From: an uncultured Microbacterium sp.
Lineage (GTDB): Bacteria > Actinomycetota > Actinomycetes > Actinomycetales > Microbacteriaceae
Reading direction: 5' to 3'
Assembly (NCBI RefSeq): GCF_913776565.1
Contig: NZ_CAJYPF010000035.1
Location: 1-34,145, forward strand
Length of the DNA: 34,145 nucleotides
Shown here: positions 27,418 to 33,277 of the stretch, piece after piece
Layout: every line of letters starts with the position of its first letter
Numbering within the stretch: the first letter of the stretch is position 1
Notes under the pieces: generated by a model
What the model saw: only the letters and a program-made list of their open reading frames with translations
The model's database searches: none
Told to the model about the DNA's origin: nothing
Made by a program: the position numbers and the translations under genes

Positions 27418-27430
27418 GAGAACCGTTCCC
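27418..27430. promoter_or_regulatory. Second, weaker Zur-like site
   Basis: GAGAAC-C-GTTCCC is a 13-bp palindrome with one mismatched pair. Its core matches GAGAACGGTT of the upstream operator. It lies 111 bases before the histidine-rich gene. It could extend the same control to that gene; the match is short. Confidence 0.4.
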
Positions 27431-27540
27431 GAAGTCCGGCGAGGGGTTGATCGCGTTCCCGACGCATGGTGTCGTGGGTGCGTCGTGGACGGTGCGCGCC
27501 CGCGCTGTCCGAAAACCGAAACACCCGGGAGAGACACCTC

Positions 27541-27837
27541 ATGAGCATCGCCGAGACCCACGCCGAGCACACCGTCGACGAGCACGCCCACGGCGACGAC
27601 TGCGGACACGAGAAGGTCGAGCACGGCGACCACATCGACTACGTGCACGGCACGCACCGTCACGCCCTGCACGGCGACCACTACGACGAGCACGAGTCGC
27701 ACGCCGAGCACTCGGTCGACGAGCACCGCCACGGCGACGACTGCGGTCACGAGAAGGTCGTGCACGACGACCACGCCGACTACGTCCACGACGGCCACCG
27801 TCACGCGCTGCACGCGGACCACTACGACGAGCACTGA
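27541..27837 (+). CDS. Histidine-rich metal-binding protein made of two tandem repeats
   Basis: 98 residues, of which roughly a quarter are His and another quarter Asp/Glu. Residues 7-53 and 54-98 are near-identical copies of a unit running HAEHxVDEHxHGDDCGHEKV, then HxDHxDYVHxxHRHALHxDHYDEH. Each copy has a single Cys in GDDCGHE. No signal peptide or membrane segment is seen, so it is probably a cytosolic zinc buffer. Small single-unit relatives occur in Actinobacteria, sometimes misnamed zinc transporter permease. GGGAGAG precedes ATG 27541. It lies just after the Zur-controlled L36 gene. Zinc binding is inferred from composition and context. Confidence 0.85.
   Translation: MSIAETHAEHTVDEHAHGDDCGHEKVEHGDHIDYVHGTHRHALHGDHYDEHESHAEHSVDEHRHGDDCGHEKVVHDDHADYVHDGHRHALHADHYDEH
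27559..27834 (+). repeat. Tandem duplication within the histidine-rich gene
   Basis: Two in-frame units, 27559-27699 (141 bases) and 27700-27834 (135 bases), encode the two copies of the His/Asp motif. They are alike at base level too (for example CACGGCGACGACTGCGG recurs), so the duplication is fairly recent. Confidence 0.8.
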
Positions 27838-27852
27838 TCGTCGCTCACCCGG

Positions 27853-27889
27853 CCGCCCGGTATCCGCCTCTCGAGGGGATGCCGGGCGG
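27853..27889. terminator. Bidirectional terminator hairpin between convergent genes
   Basis: CCGCCCGGTATCC (27853-27865) pairs with GGATGCCGGGCGG (27877-27889), 13 pairs with one G-T, between the His-rich gene and the S4-domain gene. Confidence 0.75.
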
Positions 27890-27906
27890 TCGGCGTTCAC
27901 GCCCGA

Positions 27907-28131
27907 TCAGGCCCGCACGCGGAACGAGCGCCCCTCGAGTGACACGACGTCGCCGACCTGCAGCTGGCGGCCGCGACGGCGCTCGACCTCGCCGTTGACC
28001 TTGACGTAACCGTCGATGATCGCCTCCTTGGCGTCACCGCCGGAGTCGAGGGCGCCGGCGAACTTGAGGAACGGGCCGAGGCGGATGCCGTCGCTGCCGA
28101 CGGGGACGTCGAGGGGAGCGGATGCGGTCAT
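27907..28131 (-). CDS. S4-domain RNA-binding protein (YaaA/RqcP-like)
   Basis: 74 residues. The S4 pattern is clear: IRLGPFLKFAGALDSGGDAKEAIIDGYVKVNGEVERRRGRQLQVGDVVSL. Small free-standing S4 proteins bind structured RNA; in Firmicutes such a protein (RqcP) helps rescue stalled ribosomes, but the role here is unknown. Its ATG overlaps the stop of the DUF2071 gene (ATGA), so the two are translated together from a promoter facing arsR. Confidence 0.88.
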   Translation of the reverse strand: MTASAPLDVPVGSDGIRLGPFLKFAGALDSGGDAKEAIIDGYVKVNGEVERRRGRQLQVGDVVSLEGRSFRVRA

Positions 28132-28880
28132 CGGTCCAGCATGGCAGGCCGGGCGTCGGTCGGTGCCGGTTCGGCGGCGCGGGCCCACCGTGCCGGGACG
28201 TCCCGCATCAGCAGTGCGTGGTCGAAACGCGCGGTGCCGACGGGCAAGGCCGCGAAGAAGGAGGAGCGGAGCGCGGTCACCTCGGCGGGGCGAACGCTCC
28301 ACGCGTTCGTCGAGAGGGTGAGTCCCTCGAGGCCGCCGGCGCGCGTCGGCGACCAGCCGACGGGGTCCTTGCGGAAGAAGGCGGAGGCCTCGTCGAGGTC
28401 GGCGAACAGCCGACTGCGGAAGGCGGTGTCGTTCGAGGATCGTGCCGTCACGCGCACGTCTACGTCCGATGCCTTGACGGTGACGTCGAGCCCGCCGGCG
28501 GTGTCGCGGAACCGCACACGGGCGGGGGTGTGCACACCCGGGATGAGGCGTCCTCCCGCGACCCGGGCGAGGCGGGAGCCGGTGTGACGGCGCGGGATGT
28601 AGACGCCGGTGCGCGAACCGTCGGGTCCGTCCCAGCGGACGGCGATGCGATGCGCGGCGTTCACGCTGCGGTGACCGACCGCGGGGGTGAACCACACCGG
28701 TCGCATCGCGCCGAGGCGGATCAGGCAGACGCCGGCCACGGCTCGACCCGCGACGATCTGCGGTGCGAGGCCGGCGGGCAATAGACCGAGAGCGGTGTCG
28801 GGATCGAGGGAGTAAGTGACCAGCAAGCGGCGCTCGATCATCGACGCCATGCGGGGGATCGTGGCGGAGAACATGGTCAT
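28128..28880 (-). CDS. DUF2071-family protein
   Basis: 250 residues from ATG 28880, with AAGGAG 5 bases upstream. The opening MIERRLLVTYSLDPDTALGLLPAGLAPQ and the later VYIPRRHTGSRLARVAGGRL fit DUF2071, a family of acetoacetate-decarboxylase-like fold with no settled function. It is divergent from an ArsR regulator, over tandem operator-like repeats, and is probably its target. It is followed, with a 4-base overlap, by the S4-domain gene. Confidence 0.82.
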   Translation of the reverse strand: MTMFSATIPRMASMIERRLLVTYSLDPDTALGLLPAGLAPQIVAGRAVAGVCLIRLGAMRPVWFTPAVGHRSVNAAHRIAVRWDGPDGSRTGVYIPRRHTGSRLARVAGGRLIPGVHTPARVRFRDTAGGLDVTVKASDVDVRVTARSSNDTAFRSRLFADLDEASAFFRKDPVGWSPTRAGGLEGLTLSTNAWSVRPAEVTALRSSFFAALPVGTARFDHALLMRDVPARWARAAEPAPTDARPAMLDR

Positions 28881-28895
28881 GACAACTCCTTCGCT

Positions 28896-28938
28896 ATTTA
28901 GCAAAGAAGCTACATGCAATTTAGCTCCGATGCTAGAT
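28896..28938. promoter_or_regulatory. Tandem ArsR-type operators
   Basis: Two copies of an inverted repeat: ATTTAGC-N6-GCTACAT (28896-28915 inclusive of spacer) and ATTTAGC-N6-GCTAGAT (28919-28938). They are exactly 23 bp apart, about two helical turns. The second contains the arsR -10 box TAGATT (28934-28939), 7 bases before the ATG, so binding would shut off arsR and probably DUF2071. Confidence 0.7.
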
Positions 28939-28946
28939 TGGATGCC

Positions 28947-29312
28947 ATGACCGACGCGGCATCCGACATCTTCGCCGCTCTCGCGCACCCCACCCGCCGT
29001 CAGATCCTGCAGGACCTCAAGGGTGGCGAGCTGGCGGCGGGCGAGATCGCCGCACGCTTCTCCGCGAGCGGACCGACCATCTCGCGCCACCTCGCCGTGC
29101 TGCGTCACGCCGGACTCGTCACCGAGAGACGGGAGGCGAACCGCATCCTCTACTCCCTGGTGGGGGAACGACTCGCCCTGTCGGTGGGCGACTTCCTCTC
29201 GACCGTCTGCCCCGAGCAGATCGTGCTGCGCGAGGTGCGCAAGAGGCGGCCCGGCGCGGGGGCCGCGCCCGCCGATGCCCGACCCGCTGGAGCCCGACCC
29301 GCCGAAGCCTGA
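28947..29312 (+). CDS. ArsR-family transcriptional regulator
   Basis: 121 residues. The winged helix is complete: IFAALAHPTRRQILQDLKGGELAAGEIAARFSASGPTISRHLAVLRHAGLVTERREANRILYSL (about 8-71). The metal-binding ELCVCD motif of the classical ArsR recognition helix is absent, so it is of the non-metal type often paired with a DUF2071 or SRPBCC gene. The tail PADARPAGARPAEA arises from a 15-base tandem repeat that runs through the stop. It is probably autoregulated from the tandem operators just upstream and is possibly leaderless. Confidence 0.92.
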   Translation: MTDAASDIFAALAHPTRRQILQDLKGGELAAGEIAARFSASGPTISRHLAVLRHAGLVTERREANRILYSLVGERLALSVGDFLSTVCPEQIVLREVRKRRPGAGAAPADARPAGARPAEA

Positions 29313-29347
29313 TCCGCCGAGGGTCGACCCGCTGAGGCCTGATCGTC
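29275..29347 (+). repeat. 15-bp minisatellite across the arsR stop codon
   Basis: Units: ATGCCCGACCCGCTG, GAGCCCGACCCGCCG, AAGCCTGATCCGCCG, AGGGTCGACCCGCTG, then a partial AGGCCTGATCGTC. The arsR TGA (29310-29312) lies in the third unit. In another frame the units would spell a Pro-Asp-Pro repeat. Confidence 0.65.
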
Positions 29348-29359
29348 ACGGGGACGTCG

Positions 29360-29432
29360 ACGCGACGGCGGGAGTCGAACCCGCCACGCCTCCGGTTATG
29401 AGCCGAGGCCCGGGACCGCCCGGATCGCCGCG
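29360..29432 (-). tRNA. tRNA-Met(CAT)-like sequence, probably degenerate
   Basis: A 73-base minus-strand segment folds as a tRNA. The acceptor stem CGCGGCG (29432-29426) pairs with CGTCGCG (29367-29361) with one G-T. A perfect T arm, GCGGG-TTCGACT-CCCGC, and the Met-type anticodon loop CTCATAA are present. But the anticodon stem has a C-A mismatch or bulge, the D arm is short, and the usual T8, A14, A21 and A73 are A, G, C and T. No CCA is encoded. It may be a decayed or phage-type tRNA rather than a working one. The rest of the 29313-29593 gap holds only the repeat and the promoter below. Confidence 0.5.
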
Positions 29433-29525
29433 ATGTGTGCGAGCCCCACGCTAACCCGCCTCGCCGTCGACGCGAGCGGGCGTTGCGGGGCATGACGGCG
29501 TGTGTCGTCCCGTGGCGCGGTCGGG

Positions 29526-29568
29526 TGAGAGAACTCTCATCCCGTGCCCGGGCCCTGCCACCTATCCT
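29526..29568 (+). promoter_or_regulatory. Probable promoter/operator of the toxin operon
   Basis: TGAGAG-AA-CTCTCA (29526-29539) is a perfect 6-bp inverted repeat. A -10-like TATCCT follows at 29563-29568, with no clear -35. Both lie 26-68 bases before the first gene of the operon. Confidence 0.4.
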
Positions 29569-29593
29569 CGAAAAGGCTGAAGGGAGCACGGCC

Positions 29594-29986
29594 ATGTGGG
29601 GAGCCGATGAGGCGATCGCGCGCGTCGAGGACGATGTCCGCCGCGCACAGCAGCGAGCGGAACGCTATCCGGCGCTGCAGGCATCGATCGATGCGGTCCG
29701 CGGGTCGGCGGTGTCCATCCGCCGCGACCTGTCCGTCGAGGTCGACGCCGGGGGAGTGCTGCGCGATCTGCGCATCGCCGATGCAGCGCTGGACCGGGGC
29801 GGGGAGCGAGTGGCATCCGAGATCCTCGAACTCGTCGCGAAGGCCACGCGTGTCGCGCGGGCGAAGACGCTCGAGGCGACGACGGAGATCATGGGCGCCG
29901 ACGACCCGATCGTGACGACGATCGCGCAGCAGCTCGACGCGCGCAACGCCGCCGATGACGCCCCCGCCGGAGGAGCGCGCCCATGA
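29594..29986 (+). CDS. YbaB/EbfC-like small protein, first gene of the toxin operon
   Basis: 130 residues. The N-terminal half is a charged helix (ADEAIARVEDDVRRAQQRAERYPALQ), the middle a short beta region SVEVDAGGVLRDLRIADAAL, and the end a long helix (VASEILELVAKATRVARAKT). This layout and the V-D-A-G-G-x-L-x-D-L phrase resemble YbaB/EbfC nucleoid proteins and the EspL-type relatives found in type VII secretion loci. GAAGGGAG precedes ATG 29594. Its stop overlaps the next start (ATGA). A chaperone-like role for the following secreted proteins is inference. Confidence 0.7.
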   Translation: MWGADEAIARVEDDVRRAQQRAERYPALQASIDAVRGSAVSIRRDLSVEVDAGGVLRDLRIADAALDRGGERVASEILELVAKATRVARAKTLEATTEIMGADDPIVTTIAQQLDARNAADDAPAGGARP

Positions 29987-30300
29987 GCGACATCGCCATC
30001 GACACCGACACGCTGCGACAGCACGCGTCGGGGGTGGAGCGACTCGCAGCCGACGCCGTCGAGGCTCTGTCGGCCGTGCAGTCGATCAACCTCTCGGGCG
30101 GGGCCTTCGGCGTCCTCTGCAGCTTCTTCGTTCCCCCCGTCGGGATCGTCTCGGCCGCGGTCGGGGCGGCCATCGACGCGGGCGAGGGTGCGATCGAGCG
30201 GACGGGTCGTGAGATCCGCGCGGTGGCGGACGACTTCCAGACATACGAGGACTCCGTCGTCGACACCGTCCGATCGCTCGACGGGGAGCTCGGCCGATGA
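29983..30300 (+). CDS. EspC/WXG100-like small type VII secretion protein
   Basis: 105 residues: an N-terminal helix with IDTDTLRQHASGVERLAADAVEAL, a hydrophobic Gly/Ala/Val middle (GAFGVLCSFFVPPVGIVSAAVGAAI) and a C-terminal helix GREIRAVADDFQTYEDSVVDTVRSL. The size, opening and end match the actinobacterial ESX EspC-like group, helical hairpins that pair with larger substrates; a strict WxG is replaced by the Gly-rich turn. It overlaps both neighbours by 4 bases and should be made together with the toxin that follows. Confidence 0.7.
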   Translation: MSDIAIDTDTLRQHASGVERLAADAVEALSAVQSINLSGGAFGVLCSFFVPPVGIVSAAVGAAIDAGEGAIERTGREIRAVADDFQTYEDSVVDTVRSLDGELGR

Positions 30301-31712
30301 GCGACAACGCACTGGTCGCCGCCCCCGTCGATGCGGGACCCACCGCGTTCGGAGGCGCCTACCTGCTGCAGGACGGCGCGGACCTCGCGCACGCCTTTCA
30401 GACGGGCAACTGGGTCGAGGGAGGTGTCGCCGCCTTCAGCACCGTGCTCGACGGCATTGGCGCCGTCATCGACCCGATCGGCACGCTCATCGCCAACGGG
30501 CTTGGCTGGGTCATCGACCACATCGAACCGCTGCGCGGCTGGCTGCAGGACCTCACCGGCAACGCCGCCGAGGTGCAGGCCTTCGCGCAGACGTGGACCA
30601 ACGTCTCGGGCCGGCTGCAGCAGGTCGGGGGCGACCTGCAGCATCGGTTGTCCGACCTCGAGGGGATGAGCGGCGCGACCGTCGATGCCTATCGCGCCCA
30701 CGTGCAGGAACTCGCCGATTCCGTCGCGTCGACGGGGTCGTGGGCGGGTGCCGTGAGCGGCGGTCTCGACATCGCCGCCATGCTGGTGCAGGCCGTCTAC
30801 GAACTGGTGAGGGATGCCATCTCGCAGGTCGTGGGCGTCGCGATCAGCGCGGCGATCACCACCGCCGCCACCGTCGGGTTCGGTGCGCCGCTCGCGATCG
30901 GCCAGATCGTGACGAAGGTGTCGTCCCTGGCGGCGCGCGTGGGGTCGTTCGTGACCAAGCTCCTGCGTTCGCTCAACGAGGCGATCCCCCTGCTTCGTCG
31001 CCTCAGCGGTGTCGTCGAAGAGGTCGCCACGCGCCTGCGGGGTCGCGTCCCGGGCCACGGCGCCACCCCCGACGTGCCCACGCCGCACGGGTCGGCCCCC
31101 GACGCGCCGGCGGTCAGGGCGCCCGAGGCGGATGCGCCCGCGGCATCCCTCCCTCGTGACGAGCCCGCGCCGGCCGGTGGGGGACGGCTCGGCGGCGGCT
31201 CGACGACCCCCGAGGGGCATCGGCCGCTGACCCAGGCGGACATCGACGAGCTCCCGGTCGTCCGTGACGGCACCCACATGGGTCCCGACGGGCGGCCCCT
31301 GCCCGACACGTGGTACCAGACGGGCGAACACGATTACGTCTACCACACCGATTCCAACGGGCACATCGACCGCTTCCACGCCGAGGAGCTGCAGATCAAG
31401 ACGCACGAGGGGCGTCTGTCGCACGATCCCGGCACCCCCGGCAAGCTCGAGGGCGACCACGCCGGACACCTCGCGGGCGACCTGTTCGGCGGGTCGCCGA
31501 AGCTCGACAACCTCGTGAGCCAGCTGTCGTCGATCAACCTCAGCGACTACCGCAAGCTCGAGATCCAGTGGGCCGATGCGCTGCGCGCCGAGCCGCCGGG
31601 TAGCGTGTCGGTCGACGTGCGGCTGGTGACAGACGCGACGGGGCGGCCGACCCGATTCATCGTGGAATCGATCGTCAACGGCGAACTCGTCAAGGCAACG
31701 TTCAGACAATAG
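30297..31712 (+). CDS. Polymorphic toxin: type VII-like N terminus with a C-terminal HxxH nuclease domain
   Basis: 471 residues. Residues 1-150 are helical (FGGAYLLQDGADLAHAFQTG, then LRGWLQDLTGNAAEVQAFAQTW), like the WXG/LXG-type targeting domains. Residues about 150-250 hold long hydrophobic segments (VVGVAISAAITTAATVGFGA). About 250-320 is a Pro/Ala/Gly-rich linker. The C-terminal 130 residues contain YQTGEHDYVYHTDSNGHI, then GDHAGHLAGDLFGG (His388 and His391) and LDNLVSQLSSINLSDYRKLE. This pattern matches the DNA/RNA non-specific endonuclease family (NS_2) at the end of B. subtilis LXG toxins such as YeeF. ATG overlaps the previous stop. Two probable immunity genes follow. Secretion and toxicity are inferred. 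Confidence 0.82.
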   Translation: MSDNALVAAPVDAGPTAFGGAYLLQDGADLAHAFQTGNWVEGGVAAFSTVLDGIGAVIDPIGTLIANGLGWVIDHIEPLRGWLQDLTGNAAEVQAFAQTWTNVSGRLQQVGGDLQHRLSDLEGMSGATVDAYRAHVQELADSVASTGSWAGAVSGGLDIAAMLVQAVYELVRDAISQVVGVAISAAITTAATVGFGAPLAIGQIVTKVSSLAARVGSFVTKLLRSLNEAIPLLRRLSGVVEEVATRLRGRVPGHGATPDVPTPHGSAPDAPAVRAPEADAPAASLPRDEPAPAGGGRLGGGSTTPEGHRPLTQADIDELPVVRDGTHMGPDGRPLPDTWYQTGEHDYVYHTDSNGHIDRFHAEELQIKTHEGRLSHDPGTPGKLEGDHAGHLAGDLFGGSPKLDNLVSQLSSINLSDYRKLEIQWADALRAEPPGSVSVDVRLVTDATGRPTRFIVESIVNGELVKATFRQ

Positions 31713-31725
31713 ATTCGAGGTCACG

Positions 31726-32163
31726 ATGACTGCTGAAAAAGACATTCTTCAAAATCTCTTCGAGAAGTGGGTCAGCCTCGCTCAGGAGTACGTCGGAGAT
31801 GCTCCCGACATCCGAGCCGTCTACGTCTACGCCTCTTCCGAGCGGGGGATGACAGTCGTCAACGCCTATTTCGACCAGGGGGGCACCGTGGTGCACCCGG
31901 GTCGTGTCGAGGGCATCGAGACCGACACCCGTCGGGTCGGTCAGATGCAGGATCTGCTCACGGAGGATCTCTTCGACGCGGAGGACGCGCTCGCAGCCGC
32001 CGGCGTGCCACGGCCGACCGAGTACCGCGTGTACTTCGTCCCGTCCACCAAGATGCTCGATGTGGAGCTGGCCCGGGAGGAGCAGTACGCCGGAGCCGAT
32101 GATCGTTCGCCCATACGCGGCATCGAGTATTGGCTCGGGGATCGCGCCCCCAAACTCATCTGA
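31726..32163 (+). CDS. Probable immunity protein 1 (DUF600/YezG-like)
   Basis: 145 residues, soluble, acidic. It begins 13 bases after the toxin. Phrases shared with the next gene are LAQEY, APDIRAVYVYASSERG, GVPRPTEYR and WLGDR. Overall shape (a helix, VYVYxSSERG strands, a central helix, then a strand pair and a closing W-x-G) resembles YezG/DUF600, the antidote of YeeF-type nucleases, but I cannot align it firmly. The first codons (bases 31726-31775) are much richer in A/T than the surrounding genes, a sign of foreign origin. It probably binds and blocks the nuclease domain in the cytosol. Confidence 0.7.
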   Translation: MTAEKDILQNLFEKWVSLAQEYVGDAPDIRAVYVYASSERGMTVVNAYFDQGGTVVHPGRVEGIETDTRRVGQMQDLLTEDLFDAEDALAAAGVPRPTEYRVYFVPSTKMLDVELAREEQYAGADDRSPIRGIEYWLGDRAPKLI

Positions 32164-32169
32164 CGCCCG

Positions 32170-32610
32170 ATGGTGAGGACGCAGCAGCAGGTGCTCGACG
32201 AGCTCGTCGAAGGGTGGATCGAGCTGGCGCTCGAGTATGGGCGGGGCGCCCCGGACGTCACGGCTGTGTACGTCTACGTGTCCTCCGAGCGCGGGTCCGT
32301 CTTTCCCGAGATCGTCTTCGAGCAGCGCGGTGAACTGCGATACCCGAGCGATCTCATCGGCGTCGACACCGGTGTGGATCGCGTGCGTGGCGTTCATCGC
32401 CTGCAGTTCGAAGATCTCCGCCTCGCGGAGGGGAGGTTCGCAGAGATCGGCGTCACGCCCCCGACGGAGTATCGGATTGTCTACGACACCGCCTCCCGTC
32501 GATCGAGTGTCGCCATCGCACGAGAGCTCATCTACGCGAACGACCCGCGCAGGGTGCCCGAGCACGGGCCTCGCGAGTGGTTGGGAGAAAGGCTCCCCGC
32601 GACGTTCTGA
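32170..32610 (+). CDS. Probable immunity protein 2, paralogue of the preceding gene
   Basis: 146 residues, 6 bases after its paralogue. Matching blocks are LALEYGRGAPDVTAVYVYVSSERG, GVDTGVDRV, FEDLRLAE, IGVTPPTEYRIVY and EWLGERLP. By eye under half of the positions are identical, so the duplication is old or the two were acquired separately. It has no hydrophobic segment. Its stop is one base from the stop of the convergent GntR gene, so no terminator space exists. It may protect against a variant of the same nuclease family. Confidence 0.68.
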   Translation: MVRTQQQVLDELVEGWIELALEYGRGAPDVTAVYVYVSSERGSVFPEIVFEQRGELRYPSDLIGVDTGVDRVRGVHRLQFEDLRLAEGRFAEIGVTPPTEYRIVYDTASRRSSVAIARELIYANDPRRVPEHGPREWLGERLPATF

Positions 32611-32611
32611 C

Positions 32612-33277
32612 TCAGGCGCCGTGACGCCCGTCCAGGATCGCGCGCGTCGAGTGCTCGAGGTGCGCGCGCACGGCCCGCTCCGGGTCACGGAGCGCCTCGG
32701 CGACGTAGGCGCGGTGCTCGCGCGTCAACGCACCGGGCGCGTAGGCGGGTCGCACGTGCGTCAGCAGCAGATGCATCTCGCCGTCCAGTCGGCGGTACTC
32801 CTCGGTGATGCGGGGGCTGCCCGCGGCATTCACGAGGGCGAGGTGCACCCGCGCGTGCGCGTCGAGCGTGGCCGGCCAATCCGCCGCCGCCTCGGCGCGA
32901 TCCAGGTCGTCGAGGGCGTCGTCGACCCCGGGGGGATGGATGCCGCGCTCCCGCACGATCCGCACCGCCTCGGTCTCGAGGGCGCACCGCAGCTGCTGCA
33001 GGGCAATCAGGGCGTCGTCGTCGAGCAGCGAGACGCGCACCCCGCGGTAGGGCTCGGCGGTGGCGAGGCGCTCCGCGGTGAGCGTGGTCAGGGCCGTTCG
33101 GGCCGTGTGGCGTGAGACCCCGTGCGCGGCGCTCAGCTCCTCTTCGCGGAGAGGCGTGCCGGGGGCGAGCTCGCCCGAGAGGATGCGGGCGCGCAGGGCG
33201 TCGGCGAGGACGTCGGCGGCGCGGGGCCCGGGGGCGGCGGTGCCCCGAACCGACCCGTCACGCGGGGGCCGTGGCAT
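32612..33277 (-). CDS. GntR-family regulator, FadR/FCD subfamily
   Basis: 221 residues from ATG 33277, chosen over TTG 33283 because AGGAGG lies 6 bases upstream. The winged helix covers about 20-85: LADALRARILSGELAPGTPLREEELSAAHGVSRHTARTALTTLTAERLA. The C-terminal FCD domain shows the metal/ligand His pattern (DAHARVHLALVNAAGSPRI, then EHRAYVAEAL and AHLEHS). It overlaps the end of the EamA gene by 20 bases, so they are co-transcribed and it may control that transporter. FadR-type regulators respond to small carboxylic acids; the ligand is unknown. Confidence 0.92.
   Translation of the reverse strand: MPRPPRDGSVRGTAAPGPRAADVLADALRARILSGELAPGTPLREEELSAAHGVSRHTARTALTTLTAERLATAEPYRGVRVSLLDDDALIALQQLRCALETEAVRIVRERGIHPPGVDDALDDLDRAEAAADWPATLDAHARVHLALVNAAGSPRITEEYRRLDGEMHLLLTHVRPAYAPGALTREHRAYVAEALRDPERAVRAHLEHSTRAILDGRHGA

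Noticed and set aside
27541..27837. Tandem repeats considered as a possible CRISPR array
   Set aside because: Units are 135-141 bases, coding, and without unique spacers.
29023..29454. Alternate plus frame with Pro-Asp-Pro repeats over arsR and the tRNA-like element
   Set aside because: It is out of frame with the clear ArsR helix-turn-helix and runs antisense through the tRNA-like structure.
29889..31745. Long minus-strand open frame opposite the toxin gene
   Set aside because: Shadow of the toxin and EspC-like genes, which have coupled starts and recognisable motifs.
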